From contig OX637799.1 in the NCBI GenBank assembly GCA_951802425.1, positions 3,162,001 through 3,226,000 on the forward strand: a stretch of 64,000 nucleotides of DNA, given 5' to 3'. The DNA comes from Clavaria fumosa (lineage: Eukaryota; Basidiomycota; Agaricomycetes; Agaricales; Clavariaceae). Positions within the stretch are counted from its first letter, which is position 1; each line of letters starts with the position of its first letter. The notes beneath the pieces were generated by a model that made no database searches, was not told where the DNA came from, and saw nothing but the letters and a program-made list of their open reading frames with translations. The translations under genes were made by a program, and so were the position numbers. Shown in pieces: positions 54,698 through 64,000 of the stretch.

Positions 54698-56340
54698 TTA
54701 GGTAAGACCGTTGAAAAACGACACACAGTATTGTGTTTAGGCATTTTATTATCTTTGTTGCGGGTGTGTGTCTGCCTCTGTGTGGTTGGGCTGTCTCTTT
54801 ATATACTAATTCGGTGCGGTTACTCTCGGTAAGTAAATTGCCGATTTGGATGCAGCGGAATGCCACAAACTGCAAGAGAAAGGAGTCGTATGTTTCCTTG
54901 AAACCTCACCACCGTGTGTCCAATGGTGAATGCGAATGCGAATCATCCGAGTATCGGTATATGCTGCATGCTCCTCAGTTTCAAACTAGTTCCTCACTCG
55001 GGTGAATTGTCGTATTCACGGCCACTCCGGTTTTCGTAGAGAAACTCGGAGAGTTTCTTCAAACAAACTTCATCCCCATTGTGCCCTTCAGGACCAGCAT
55101 ATCCGCTTCAGGAGGTGCAAACTCAGTTTCTTTCCTCCCATGAACCTGTCGCAGCGATGCATTTGGGTGCAAAGACGAACACATATCTGATATGGGTTGT
55201 TTATGACCTCTCGCCTCTCGTATGTAGCCGCTGTGCTCCTCGGGAGTCTGCGATCCGCTTGTCTGACGCTCTGGCGAAGTCTAGGCTCCGGAAGCTCGTG
55301 TCTGTGCACGAAACACGAAACATTCGGAGCGTCCATTCGTGTTTGAAGTCACTCAGCATCGCCAACGGCACTGCGTTTTTGGCCGCGACGGCGGCGCTGG
55401 CGCTGCACGATGCCGTACACCTGCTCCTTCCCTGTGTCCTGAGCATCATCACCTCTATTTTACAGCAGTGGACAATCCCCTCGACATGCAAAATGGGGAG
55501 GCGCATCACTGCGGAAATTTCCCGGCCATGGCTGTCAACAATGCGATGGAGAAGACTAGGCTCACTGCACCACATTGGCAAGATTCTGTTCGCGCAGTCC
55601 ACAAAGCTGCTCAACCCGCGATTGCATGCCCCTGAATGAATGTCCATGCCAAAGGAATCAATATCGCCACTGCTCCGTATGTCAGCGAAGTGGGCTACCT
55701 AGCCCTGTTACGATGCATATTCAGACCGTTGAGGCGCACCATCAGTCTGTCAGGTAAGAATTTATTTGTTGACATGTCGCCCACCTGTTCTTACACCCTT
55801 GTTCTCGTTCTCTTTCTCTCCCCCTTCAGCTCATCAGTGTTGGTCTCTGCCCGTACTACGATAGATTCACTGGAAGTGCTATCTATGCTCATGGCGTCAT
55901 ACAGTGTCAGGTGCCCGACTTGTGAACACTATTACGCCGGTTTGAGACAATCAGCTAGAGGATATGGATGGCCATGCGCAAGACGCTTGTGTCAACAAGC
56001 ACGACCGACACTGACTAGCGGATCCAGAAGATGACCACGAGCGTGTGCGGGTGTGTCAAGTGCTGGAAGACCTTTGCGCGTGTCGAGGAGCGCACGCGTG
56101 CTCTACTGTATTGCAGGGGCTGCGGACGCTACAGACTCTTACTAGCCTGAGTATGTAGTACAGCGAAAGAAAAGCTGTTTTGAAACATCACCGCATCAAT
56201 GGCAGTGGACTGCCGTAAATCGGACCAACTGAACCGACACCATCGGACTTGGTAGCAAGAGGAAGGCATCCACTCCTTCCACTCAACGTTAGACTGAGCT
56301 CAGGATTATCCGTGATCAGAGGGAACCCCCGCTACCACCA
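54698..56340. other. Unassigned region between pogo element and minisatellite
   Basis: Several overlapping open frames on both strands (up to 186 codons at 55079-55639), but none shows a family motif, and codon patterns do not single one out. The composition is balanced with many CpG, unlike the gypsy relics, so it may be host sequence with genes I cannot splice. Confidence 0.35.
56031..56150 (+). CDS. Possible zinc-ribbon mini-protein (39 aa)
   Basis: ATG to TGA, 39 codons: MTTSVCGCVKCWKT then, 15 residues on, LLYCRGCGRYR. Two CxxC pairs (CVKC and CRGC) have the spacing of a small zinc ribbon. Just upstream, another frame ends with RCPTCEHYY (about 55918). It could be a genuine small protein, the last exon of a larger gene, or chance. 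Confidence 0.25.
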   Translation: MTTSVCGCVKCWKTFARVEERTRALLYCRGCGRYRLLLA

Positions 56341-56518
56341 CCCCTGCAACACCGGGGATTGACCCTTGCCACCTCGGGGATTGACGTTGATTGACTCTTG
56401 CCACACCGAGGATTGACCGAGGATTGACCCTTGCCACCTCGGGGATTGACTCTTGCCACAGCGGGGATTGACTCTTGCCACCTCGGGGATTGACTCTTGC
56501 CACACCGGGGATTGGACT
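56341..56518. repeat. Minisatellite of 21-24 bp units
   Basis: About seven variable units of GGGGATTGACTCTTGCCACAC/CTC. Confidence 0.88.
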
Positions 56519-57323
56519 TTGGAGTTTGGACAATTGACTGGCAGCCGAGCGACACCGAAGGACTGGCAAGAAGCGCAATATCTTCCGCCGCCGACCCCTT
56601 CATGGAAAGCTTACTGGACATAAATGTCCAGTAGGAGGTGATAATCAAATTCTGGAGTGAATTATCAGATGATGGCTCTGTCGGGCGCCCATCTTTCACT
56701 TATCGCAACTGCCTCCTCCGTGTCCCGCGCTCAGTAGGGGAATGGCCCCAACCGTTTTCTGGCCGTGGCAAAAGGTCAAATCGACGGCCGCCGCATCCTT
56801 GTCTGATTCAAAAGCCGCAGATGGAACCCGTCCTCGCGATGATGTCCCGCGTCGAGCACCCCAAATCGTGGTCCGGGGACTCGACAACTGGAAGCCGCCG
56901 CCGCTCTCTCTCACGTTTGCAAGAAAAGAGCTGGCCGCCACCTGCGCCGAGACAGGTGAAACCGGACGTCAGGCCAACGATAGCGAGATTCATCAATGAC
57001 GCCGACGACAATTTGGAGTGGTCCAATCTCATCTGCTCAGATGACACAAGCATTTGGGATTAACAGGTTTTGGGGTTTCATCTTTCATGCAGTTGCATGT
57101 TGTGCTGCAGCTTGAAAGGAGCAAGTCATTCATGTGCATGGTGTAACAAAGCTGGTAAACACCCGGGAGATTAGGTCAGGTAACATAAGCAAAGAGCGTG
57201 AAGATCTTCCCAAGCTGGGGCTAAGTGCTTTCGGTGCGACACTTGCTAAACGCTGAACACTCCGGGCGACAAAGATCTATTTCTCCGTTTTGTGGCCCTG
57301 AAGTCCTCTGCTGGTACGGTTTT
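56519..57323. other. Unassigned region with an open frame
   Basis: A plus-strand frame 56638-57063 (141 codons) and an overlapping one at 56742-56999 have no recognisable motif. No gene is called. Confidence 0.3.
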
Positions 57324-57850
57324 TTAGGTAGTCACTGCCGGTTCAGGGGGTTTGACCTCGCGTGTGATCATGTCTAGCTCTGCTGGCGACAGCTGGAACA
57401 ACTTGGCTTTCTGCCGCACGAGCCACCCTCTGAGCTGTCCCAACGGGCACGACGCCATATGAGTGCCAAAGATTGTGCATGAATGTGCATGAATGGCCAC
57501 ATACTGGCATGTAGACATGCTCGTGGTCACCATAGTCGTGCAAGAACATCATATACATCATGATAGCTACGTAATACAGATTAGACAAAGCTGTAGATTC
57601 TCTAGGTGAGATGTAGCTTCTGTTACGTACAGGGTACAGTCACCCATTTCCCTACACTGGCGACGCGATATAACCAGGCTGGGCGAGGATCGACCCAATC
57701 AGTTCCTTGGCCGGGATTTAAGTTGAGATCATTGAGCTTCGACGGTGGAGAGTCGTATTGTGTGCGCCGAGCCTTTAATTCACGGAACGTCGCAAATGGG
57801 TGCGACGACGAGGAGCGACAGGGCGATCGAGCGAGGAATCGCGCGAGCAT
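57324..57850 (-). CDS. Small mitochondrial single-pass membrane protein (130 aa)
   Basis: Minus-strand exons 57631-57850, 57505-57566 and 57324-57434 join through 64- and 70-bp GT-AG introns into 131 codons including the stop. The N-terminus MLARFLARSPCRSSSSHPF is a typical mitochondrial presequence, rich in Arg and Ser without acidic residues. Next come a soluble segment (WVDPRPAWLYRVASVGKW), a hydrophobic stretch covering the first splice joint (VTVPSIMMYMMFLHD) long enough for one membrane pass, and a basic helical tail (RGWLVRQKAKLFQLSPAELDMI). A TATA-like GTATAAAAATT lies about 75 bp upstream (near 57920). I cannot name the family. An inner-membrane protein is inferred. The next gene upstream, PDX3, is on the same strand. 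Confidence 0.65.
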
Positions 57851-58328
57851 AGTTTATGGCTGGGTCAACCAGAAATTCGATGCACGTGACGCAGGCCTTT
57901 TATTGTTGAAGCAATTTTTATACCACAGTTGTGCCGTACATGTACGTGTAGATGAATTTAGGTTGTAAGTGTTGTGGTGGGCGAGGAGGTAAGTAGTGTG
58001 CGTGTGTAAGGTATGCTTGAATGTGGGTCAAGTGACTCCGCTGGGTACGACGCGGGTCTAGTCCAGGGAGGTCTGGAGGAGCCAGGGGCTCGAGGAGTTT
58101 GCCAGTCGCAATGAACGATCCGGAAATGCATAAAATTTTTGCAATTGCAAGTCCCTTGGTGCCGCTTAGTAGAATCGGGGGCAGCGTATGGTTGATATCA
58201 CGATGTTCGTCATTGGTTCGGCAATCTCGGTATCTCGATGGTGGCATGTTGGGAATCGTGTCGCTGCATGAGCGCTTGCAGTTTACAACACAACACGATG
58301 ATCGAGGCATTCCTACAGAGTTTTCTTG
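57851..58328. other. Intergenic region between PDX3 and the small mitochondrial protein gene
   Basis: Presumed terminator of PDX3 and promoter of the gene at 57850. No further gene is supported. Confidence 0.5.
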
Positions 58329-59197
58329 TTAAGGGGCTAGTCTTTCTATCTTCCAGCTGGGCGACGCCTCGTCTGGGGCATCTGTTCGCAGGTAACGAAC
58401 CCGGTCGTGCAACCGTGAGGGTTTGCCACACCAGAACTCGATCTCACTACAATGGAAAAAAGCAGAGCCATCAGCCAATACCCAGGATACAGGTAAATTA
58501 ACACACACCTTGGCACCACTCTCCAACCACCCCAGAAATCGGGTAACGGTACATCCGCAGCCTCGTGAGATCCGAACCGCTTTTCCATCTCCTTTAACCG
58601 TGTATGTAACTCGCCTTCCTCAACCACGGCGCTTTGTCTGCTTGCCCAAGCGCCGAGCCTACTCCCAAGCGGGCGGCTCGCAAAGTACTCCTCGCTCTGC
58701 TCCCGGCTGACCTTCTCCACCGTGCCCACCACGCGCACGGAGCGATGAACCTCTCTCCAGTAAAACACCAGGGCGGCATGCGCGTTTTCCGCCATCTCCT
58801 GCGACTTGCGTGAGCCGTAGTTGGTGTAGAAGACGAACCCGCGCTGGTCGAGCTCCTTGAACAGCACCACCCGCGCGGACGGCACCCCGCGCTGCGTCGC
58901 TGTGGCTAGAACCATCGCCTCCGGCTCTTGCACTTTCTTGCCCTCGACGGCCTCCGCGAACCACGCCCGAAACTGCTCGAACGGCAATGGCACAACCGTG
59001 CGTGGTGACAGAGTGTCTGGCGTATGGTACTGGTAGTGCTCGGTGACTTTGAGCTTCTCAGGTGTCATCTTGATTGGCGGCGTTTGCTGCTGTGCGAAGG
59101 GGTTGACTGCTAAACTTCGTGTGTAAACGAGGTACTGCGCTGCCGAAGCCGCGCAATATCTGGGTACTGGGTAAAATAACCTTGAGGAGCCAAGCAT
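58329..59197 (-). CDS. PDX3: Pyridoxamine-5'-phosphate oxidase
   Basis: Two minus-strand exons, 58509-59197 and 58329-58446, joined across a 62-bp intron, give 268 aa. The enzyme uses FMN and oxygen to oxidise pyridoxine- or pyridoxamine-5'-phosphate to pyridoxal phosphate, the last step of vitamin B6 salvage. Family signatures: [20 protein letters not shown] and SRKSQEM (FMN binding), [41 protein letters not shown] just before the intron, [15 protein letters not shown] just after it, and the canonical C-terminus WKIERLAP. The first ATG adds 43 residues, partly presequence-like (LFYPVPRY), before [14 protein letters not shown]. The second ATG at 59068 would give a cytosolic form, so dual start use is possible. 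It is the only fully recognisable housekeeping gene in the window and looks intact. Confidence 0.95.
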
Positions 59198-59617
59198 TCA
59201 CTACTTCAAGTAATTGACATCAACTCAATCTCATGTGGCAAATACTGCCAATCAAATAATACAAGCAAACCTGACACAGTGTTCATGACCAACTTATTAC
59301 AGTGTAGAAAATTATAATAAAGGATGCCAAAAATTTTTAAACTTGTAGGCATCGAAAATGGTTTCACATTGTAAAAAATATTGAATTTATTTATAAAGGA
59401 TTATTTCAGTATCCAAGGCAAGAAAGGTTGGTTAGAAAATACAAAATTTGTAGGGTTATAATATTTTAATTTTTTCATCTAATTTTTTGAGTGGTATTAT
59501 TATACATATTTTTTTTGAATATGATGATTTGAATTTGCCTCAGTAATGAATGCAAGAATTTTTGTTTGTTTGGAATATTTCTCCCTCAGAAATCCTTTGA
59601 GCCAGTGCCAGCAAAGG
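59198..59617. other. A+T-rich upstream region of PDX3
   Basis: 59270-59560 is strongly A+T-rich with poly-T and poly-A runs and no gene. It contains the PDX3 promoter and borders the gypsy-B fragments on the right. Confidence 0.5.
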
Positions 59618-59862
59618 TATCAGACTCAGTCTCACACTACCAAATGCAAGGTCAATGATGATGATACTAACATAAGGGGAAAAGAGTACAAGAAAGGAAA
59701 AGCAACTGTATACAGTATATAGTGAATGCTTCAGCACTTGCCAGGCCTCTTGGGATCATGTGATGCACCAAGGTGCAGGTCAGGTGACCTGAGGATTATG
59801 TAATCCAAATACTCAGCCACAGGTCATGTGCCCTTCCAACAGCCCTCCCAGTTTCTGCACTG
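59618..59862 (-). repeat. Truncated gypsy-B LTR
   Basis: Starts TATCAGACTCAGTCTCAC (the complemented LTR end) and matches the LTR at 30998-31286, but stops at about 59862, where plus-strand pol sequence begins. A rearrangement is likely. Confidence 0.75.
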
Positions 59863-60037
59863 GGAAGTTGAACACAAAGGCTGATGTGCTCTTGCAGAAT
59901 GGAGACATGGTGGAGGAGGATGCACTGGTGCAGGTTTTCCCAGAAACTGAGGTCTGTGTGTCATTCACATCAGAAATGGAGATGCTACTCCAGAAAAATA
60001 GTGTGGTACATGTACAGAAGCTGGAGGAGCTTGATGA
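59863..60037 (+). pseudogene. Gypsy-B pol scrap, interrupted by the next element
   Basis: Encodes LNTKADVLLQNGDMVEEDALVQVFPETEVCVSF, like 63450-63640. It ends at GAGCTTGATGA, where the 5' LTR of another gypsy-B inserted. In the homologous sequence the text continues GTGGATG. The expected duplication is GATGA. Confidence 0.8.
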
Positions 60038-60327
60038 TGTTAAGATTGCTTACATAAGCCATCCCAAAGAGGAGTTGTGAAGAAACTGGGGAGGGTTGTT
60101 AGAAGGTCACATGACCTGTGGCTGGAGTAGAATTACATAATCATGAGATCACATGACCTGTGGCCTGGGTGCATTACATGATCCAAGGGTCCAAGTGTGG
60201 GAACACTGGCAAGTGCCAAAGTGTTTGTGATAAGTACCTTTGCTTTTCCTTTTTTGTACTCTTTTCCCCTTATCTTAGTATTGTTGTCATGACCTTACCC
60301 TTAAGTTGTGTGAGACCCAGTCAGATA
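60038..60327 (+). repeat. Gypsy-B copy 2 5' LTR
   Basis: TGTTAAGATTGCTTACATAAGCC to CAGTCAGATA, 290 bp. The likely transcript start ATCTTAGTATT is at 60272-60282. Confidence 0.85.
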
Positions 60328-60328
60328 T

Positions 60329-60339
60329 AATACTAAGAT
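60329..60339 (+). promoter_or_regulatory. Gypsy-B self-priming primer-binding site
   Basis: AATACTAAGAT directly after the LTR is the exact complement of ATCTTAGTATT at 60272-60282. As in gypsy-A, this suggests priming from the element's own RNA 5' end. Confidence 0.65.
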
Positions 60340-60689
60340 CTGCCTGTCCACCCTAGCCTCATGTCCTAACCTGGCTAGCCTGGACCCTTAATTTCAAACT
60401 GTGACACATTGTCACAGCTCAGCCCCTATCATCCTCTTCTCCTTTCCCTTGCCTGTGGTGTGTAACAGAACCACACAAAATTTTATTGTGTGTAGATACA
60501 CATGACCAGACCTGGAGGACAATTACTGTGACCCTCTCTGACAGATACTGAGTGCCCAAGGCCCAGAACCTTATTTTACAGTGCCATAGAATGATGCTGG
60601 ACCTAGCTGTTGCCTCCTTCAATGGGCAGAAAAGGAACTTCTGTACATTCCTCTGATCACTTCACCTCCAGTTTGTGGCAAACCCGACC

Positions 60690-63600
60690 ACCTATGCTAC
60701 AGACCTGGTAAAGGTCCTCTTTGCTCTGAGCAAAATTACTGGAGAAGGATTTGCTGCAGAATGGGTGAATATGAAAGTGGAAGAGATCCTGGGTAGTGGC
60801 AAGGCTGGAACCTGGGTGGTGTTTGTGGAGGAACTGAAGTGAGCATTTTGATGACCCAAACAACTGAGCAACTGCCCTTGCAGACATTGCTAGTCTGAAA
60901 CAGGGTGCCATGACAGCACCAGAGTACTTTGCAAAATTCGAGACACTGTTCTGATGGGCAGAGATGAGTGTAGAGAAGGACTCAGACATCCTAGTCCATT
61001 GGCTGGAGCTGAACCTGAGTAGGAGGTTGGTGGAGAAGATACTGTATATGGTGTCTCCCTGATGCCAGAGACATATGGGGGATGGAAAGTGCTGGTAGAA
61101 AGACTTGATGCCCAGCAAAGATGACTTGATGGGATAGTTGTGGAATGAAATATGCAACCCACCATGACCCTACCACGACCTTTCACAACCTTTCGCAACC
61201 TTTGCACAACCTGCTGCGACCCTACCACAACCTTTCATGACCTTTGCATGACCTGCCATGACCCTCTCATGCCCTCTGGATGTGGCCATGAGCTGAGGAT
61301 GGGCCCCTGCTGCTGAGAGACATTGTTTCCGATGCCACCAGACTGGGCATGCTGTCTAATTCTGCCCCCTGCCCGATATGTGTCTGCAGGTCCCAAGGGC
61401 CCAAACCTGTGCAGTATCAGGTGCCCCCCAAATGGCAGAGGAATACAAGAAAGAGATTGCATGGTTCCAAGCCTGCCTGGAGCTGTACAAGAGAGGGCTC
61501 CTGCTGGGGAGAAGAACTGTGCCAGCCCCCATTCCATCCCTGTGCCTGCTGCAAGTATACCCTGATATACTATCTTGCAGCAGAGACATACCCAAATTGG
61601 GGCTGAGGTGAAGGAGGAAGTGAGGCCAGCAGAGCACCCACCCATGGTGCAGCCAGAAGTGGGGAAACATGTGCCACAAGAGCTAGCCATCCAGGTGCAC
61701 TTGGAGGCTCTCAGCACTGGCAAGGGGGCTATGACAAAGGCCCTTGTTGACTCAGGATGCACCAACTGCTTCATGGACTTGGAATGGGCAAGAAGAGTGG
61801 GACTGGAGCCATCTTCCCTGCTGAACCCAATCACGATGTACAATGTGGATGGGTCACAGAATAGAGAGGGTAAAATCCAGTATGGAATTGAGCTGCTGGT
61901 GATGATGGGTGACCATCGTGAATGGATCCACTTCCTGCTAGGGAAGATCCAAACCCACAAGGTCATCCTTGGGCATGACTGGCTCAAGCAACACAACCCT
62001 GACATTGACTGGAAGAAGGCCCCCCACAGTGTTCTCCTCCCCTCGAGCCCCTGCACCCCCAAAAATGAGTACCCTCACATCTGCGAGTATTTTGGACACC
62101 CATTTTCCCAACTCTGGCCCTACCCCTGATTGGCCCAGCCGCTACCCTTCAGTTTTTAGTGAAGCGGAGTGGGATGAACTTCCCTGCTCCTGACCAGACT
62201 TCAATATTAAGATTGAGTTCAAAAAGGACCCTGAGCACCTCTCTTCCAAGCTATACTCACTGACATGGGAGGAGATGGTGGAGATGAACTGTTGGGTGGA
62301 TGAGCAGCTTGCTTCTGGATGAATCCAGCCCTCAAAATCCCCAAATGCCAGCCCCTTCTTCTTCAAACATGAGAAGGACAAGCTGTGGCTGATTATCGAC
62401 TACTTGAGGCTGAATGCACACCTGATCAAGGACAAGTACCCCCTCCCCCGCATCTGAGACAGTGGATGTGCTTAAGGGAGCATTGATCTACTCTAAGATT
62501 GATGTGAAGGGAGGTTTCCCATCCATGCAGGTCTGGCCAGAGCACCAGCACTGCTGCACCTTCTTGACACCTCGTGGACTCTTTGAACCAGCTGTCATGT
62601 GGTTTGGACTGCAGAATGCACTGGCCACCTTCCAACGTTTCATGAACCATGTGCTGAGGGAGGAGATTGTGGGAGGGCATGTCTGAGCATATGTGGATGA
62701 TGTCATTGTGTTTGCAGAGGATTTGGAAACACACCAGTATTGGATGGATCAGGTCTTGAGGAAGTTTGGAGAGAATGGGTTGTGTCTCAAACTCAGTAAA
62801 TGCAAGTTTGAGAAGAGTGAGATCATCTTCCTGGGGATGAAGATCTCTCACAACTGACTAGAGCATGATCTGGCCAAGGGTGTGGCAGTCTGAGATTGGC
62901 CACATCCTAGGAATGTGAAGATGTCCAGAAGTTCAATGGGATGTTAAACTACCTCTGCTGGCACATCCCCAATCTTTCTGCTCAGGCAAAGCCACTCTTC
63001 TGGCTGACTGGGAAGGTTCCATGGAAATGGGAGGAGGAGGAGGAAGTGGCCTTCCAAGATCTCCACCTGGCACTCATATCAGCCCTGGTCTTGGCTTTGC
63101 CACAAGACAAAGGGAGATGGAAGGTAGAGACAGATGTGAGTAACTTGGTGACTGGTGGAGTCCTTTCACAGCAGCAGATGGATGGGACCTGGAGAGTTGT
63201 GGACTACATCTCCAAGGCCCTCACTGCAGCTGAGAAGAACTACAATGTGTATGACAAAGAGTTCTTGGCTGTGATTTGGGCACTTTGCAAGTGGCAGGCA
63301 TACCTCATTGGAGCTGATGAGATGATTGAGATCTGGATGGACCATGCAAACCTTCAGTACTTCTGGAAGCCTCAGAAGTTGAAGCTGAGGCAGGTCTGTT
63401 GGGTTGGGGAGCTCCAGTGTTTCGACTTTGAGATAAAGTATTGCACTGGCAAGTTGAATACAAAGGCAGACACTCTCCTGGAGACTGGACTATGGAGAGA
63501 TGGTGGAGGAGGATGCACTGGTGCAGGTTTTCCTGGAAACAGAAGTCTGTGTGTAATTCACATTGGAAATGGAGATGCTACTCCAGAAAATAGCATGGTA

Positions 63601-64000
63601 CACATACAGAAGCCAGAGGAGCTTGATGATGAGTGGATGTGAGATCGTGCTGGACTCTGGCAAAAAGGGATAGTCACTTGGGTCCCCCTAGGAGCTCATG
63701 AGGCTGTCCTCAAATTTGAGCATGACCTCCCTGCTGCTGGACACCCTGGGCCCTGGAAGTTGAGAGTGGCACTAGTGAAGGCTTATTGGTGGCCAGATAT
63801 GGCGAAGGATGCAGATCGGTATGCTCAGGGGTGTGAGACATGCCAGCAGACCAAGCCTGACCATACCAAGCATGTGGCCCCACTCCACCCACACCCTGTT
63901 CCTGATGGTCCCTGGTTGGTGATCTCATGGGACATAGTTGGTCCCCTTGCCCTCTCCCGAGGATATAATGCCATCCTTGTCATTGTCGACAAGTTCATGA
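60690..64000 (+). pseudogene. Gypsy-B copy 2 gag-pol, decayed
   Basis: Gag from about 60690 (ITGEGFAAEWVNMKVEEIL, MTAPEYFAKFETL, AEMSVEKDSDILVHWLELNLSRR) with multiple stops, then a CCHC knuckle RHCFRCHQTGHAV (about 61318). The protease has an intact ALVDSGCTNCFMD (about 61738) and GHDWLKQHN. The reverse transcriptase (62160-62900) has LIYSKIDVKGGFPSMQVW, FGLQNALATFQRFM and a YVDDVIVFAE box preceded by a stop (about 62685). RNase H (63000-63480): VETDVSNLVTGGVLSQQQ, DHANLQYFWKP. The integrase zinc region (from about 63690): FEHDLPAAGHPGPWKLR, CETCQQTKPD. Its gag at 61455-61480 provides the empty-site comparison for KDZ-2. Confidence 0.9.

Larger units (their letters stand above)
60038..64000 (+). 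mobile_element. Gypsy-B copy 2, 5' LTR to integrase, runs off the window
   Basis: 5' LTR at 60038-60327, self-priming site, then gag and pol in normal order. The right part is outside the window. Strongly CpG-depleted and full of stops. Confidence 0.9.

Noticed and set aside
57606..58310. Other frames around 57.6-58.3 kb
   Set aside because: They overlap the spliced minus-strand genes or their intergenic region and show no motif.
1..64000. TET/JBP dioxygenase gene associated with KDZ elements
   Set aside because: Such genes are known near KDZ transposons in mushrooms, but I found no matching motif in any frame here.
1..64000. tRNA or rRNA genes
   Set aside because: I saw no convincing cloverleaf or rRNA core. 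A tRNAscan-type search would be decisive.

Overview
The window reads as a transposon-dense stretch of a basidiomycete (probably Agaricomycete) nuclear genome. The evidence is 45-70 bp GT-AG introns, a two-exon pyridoxamine-phosphate oxidase gene, Ty1/copia and chromodomain Ty3/gypsy retroelements, and KDZ-type (CxC2, DDE) DNA transposons. Only about 5 kb (roughly 54.7-59.6 kb) looks like ordinary host sequence. Two host-type genes are confidently readable there, both on the minus strand: a small mitochondrial membrane protein (57324-57850) and PDX3 (58329-59197). A small RNase H1-N domain gene lies at 406-892.

Layout. From 1 to 21.7 kb lies one old copia element (copia-3) inflated by insertions. 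A degraded KDZ element (KDZ-1) entered its pol gene and ends at 12276. KDZ-1 carries an intact 716-codon accessory gene, a satellite array with a hAT-type MITE inside it, a C-terminal transposase remnant, and a complete but broken copia (copia-1, TSD CCACC). A non-autonomous relative (NA-2, 13088-20614) entered the same pol gene further on. NA-2 then received a copia solo LTR (TSD TGGTC), and an intact, apparently recent copia (copia-2, TSD GGTCT, apparently identical 303-bp LTRs, 1367-aa polyprotein) landed at the edge of that LTR. From 22.4 to 30.4 kb is a decayed chromodomain gypsy (gypsy-A, TSD ACACT) whose 3' LTR holds a 1.6-kb palindromic Tc1-like fold-back. From 31 to 51.3 kb lie rearranged minus-strand gypsy-B fragments, split by the main find.

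The main find is KDZ-2 (37023-50483, 13.46 kb), a complete-looking KDZ transposon inserted in gypsy-B gag with an exact GGAGCTG duplication. It carries an accessory gene with a homeodomain-like WF helix (614 aa), a second small gene, and an 11-exon, 1050-aa CxC2/DDE transposase with its catalytic motifs present. On both sides, in inverted orientation, are 2.5-kb arrays of the palindrome TGATRYATCA organised in ~337-bp higher-order units. KDZ-1, NA-1, NA-2 and KDZ-2 share the terminal motif CAGGCGAT and TGATGCA-type arrays, so one family with autonomous and non-autonomous members is present.

Further right are an intact-looking pogo/Tigger element (52194-54695, DD30D, C-terminal PCNA-box-like motif), an unassigned stretch, the two host genes, and a decayed plus-strand gypsy-B (60038 to the window end). 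Both gypsy families have a primer-binding site complementary to the expected start of their own transcript, which suggests Tf1-like self-priming. The intact copia and the relic copia-1 share a primer site resembling the complement of the elongator tRNA-Met anticodon arm.
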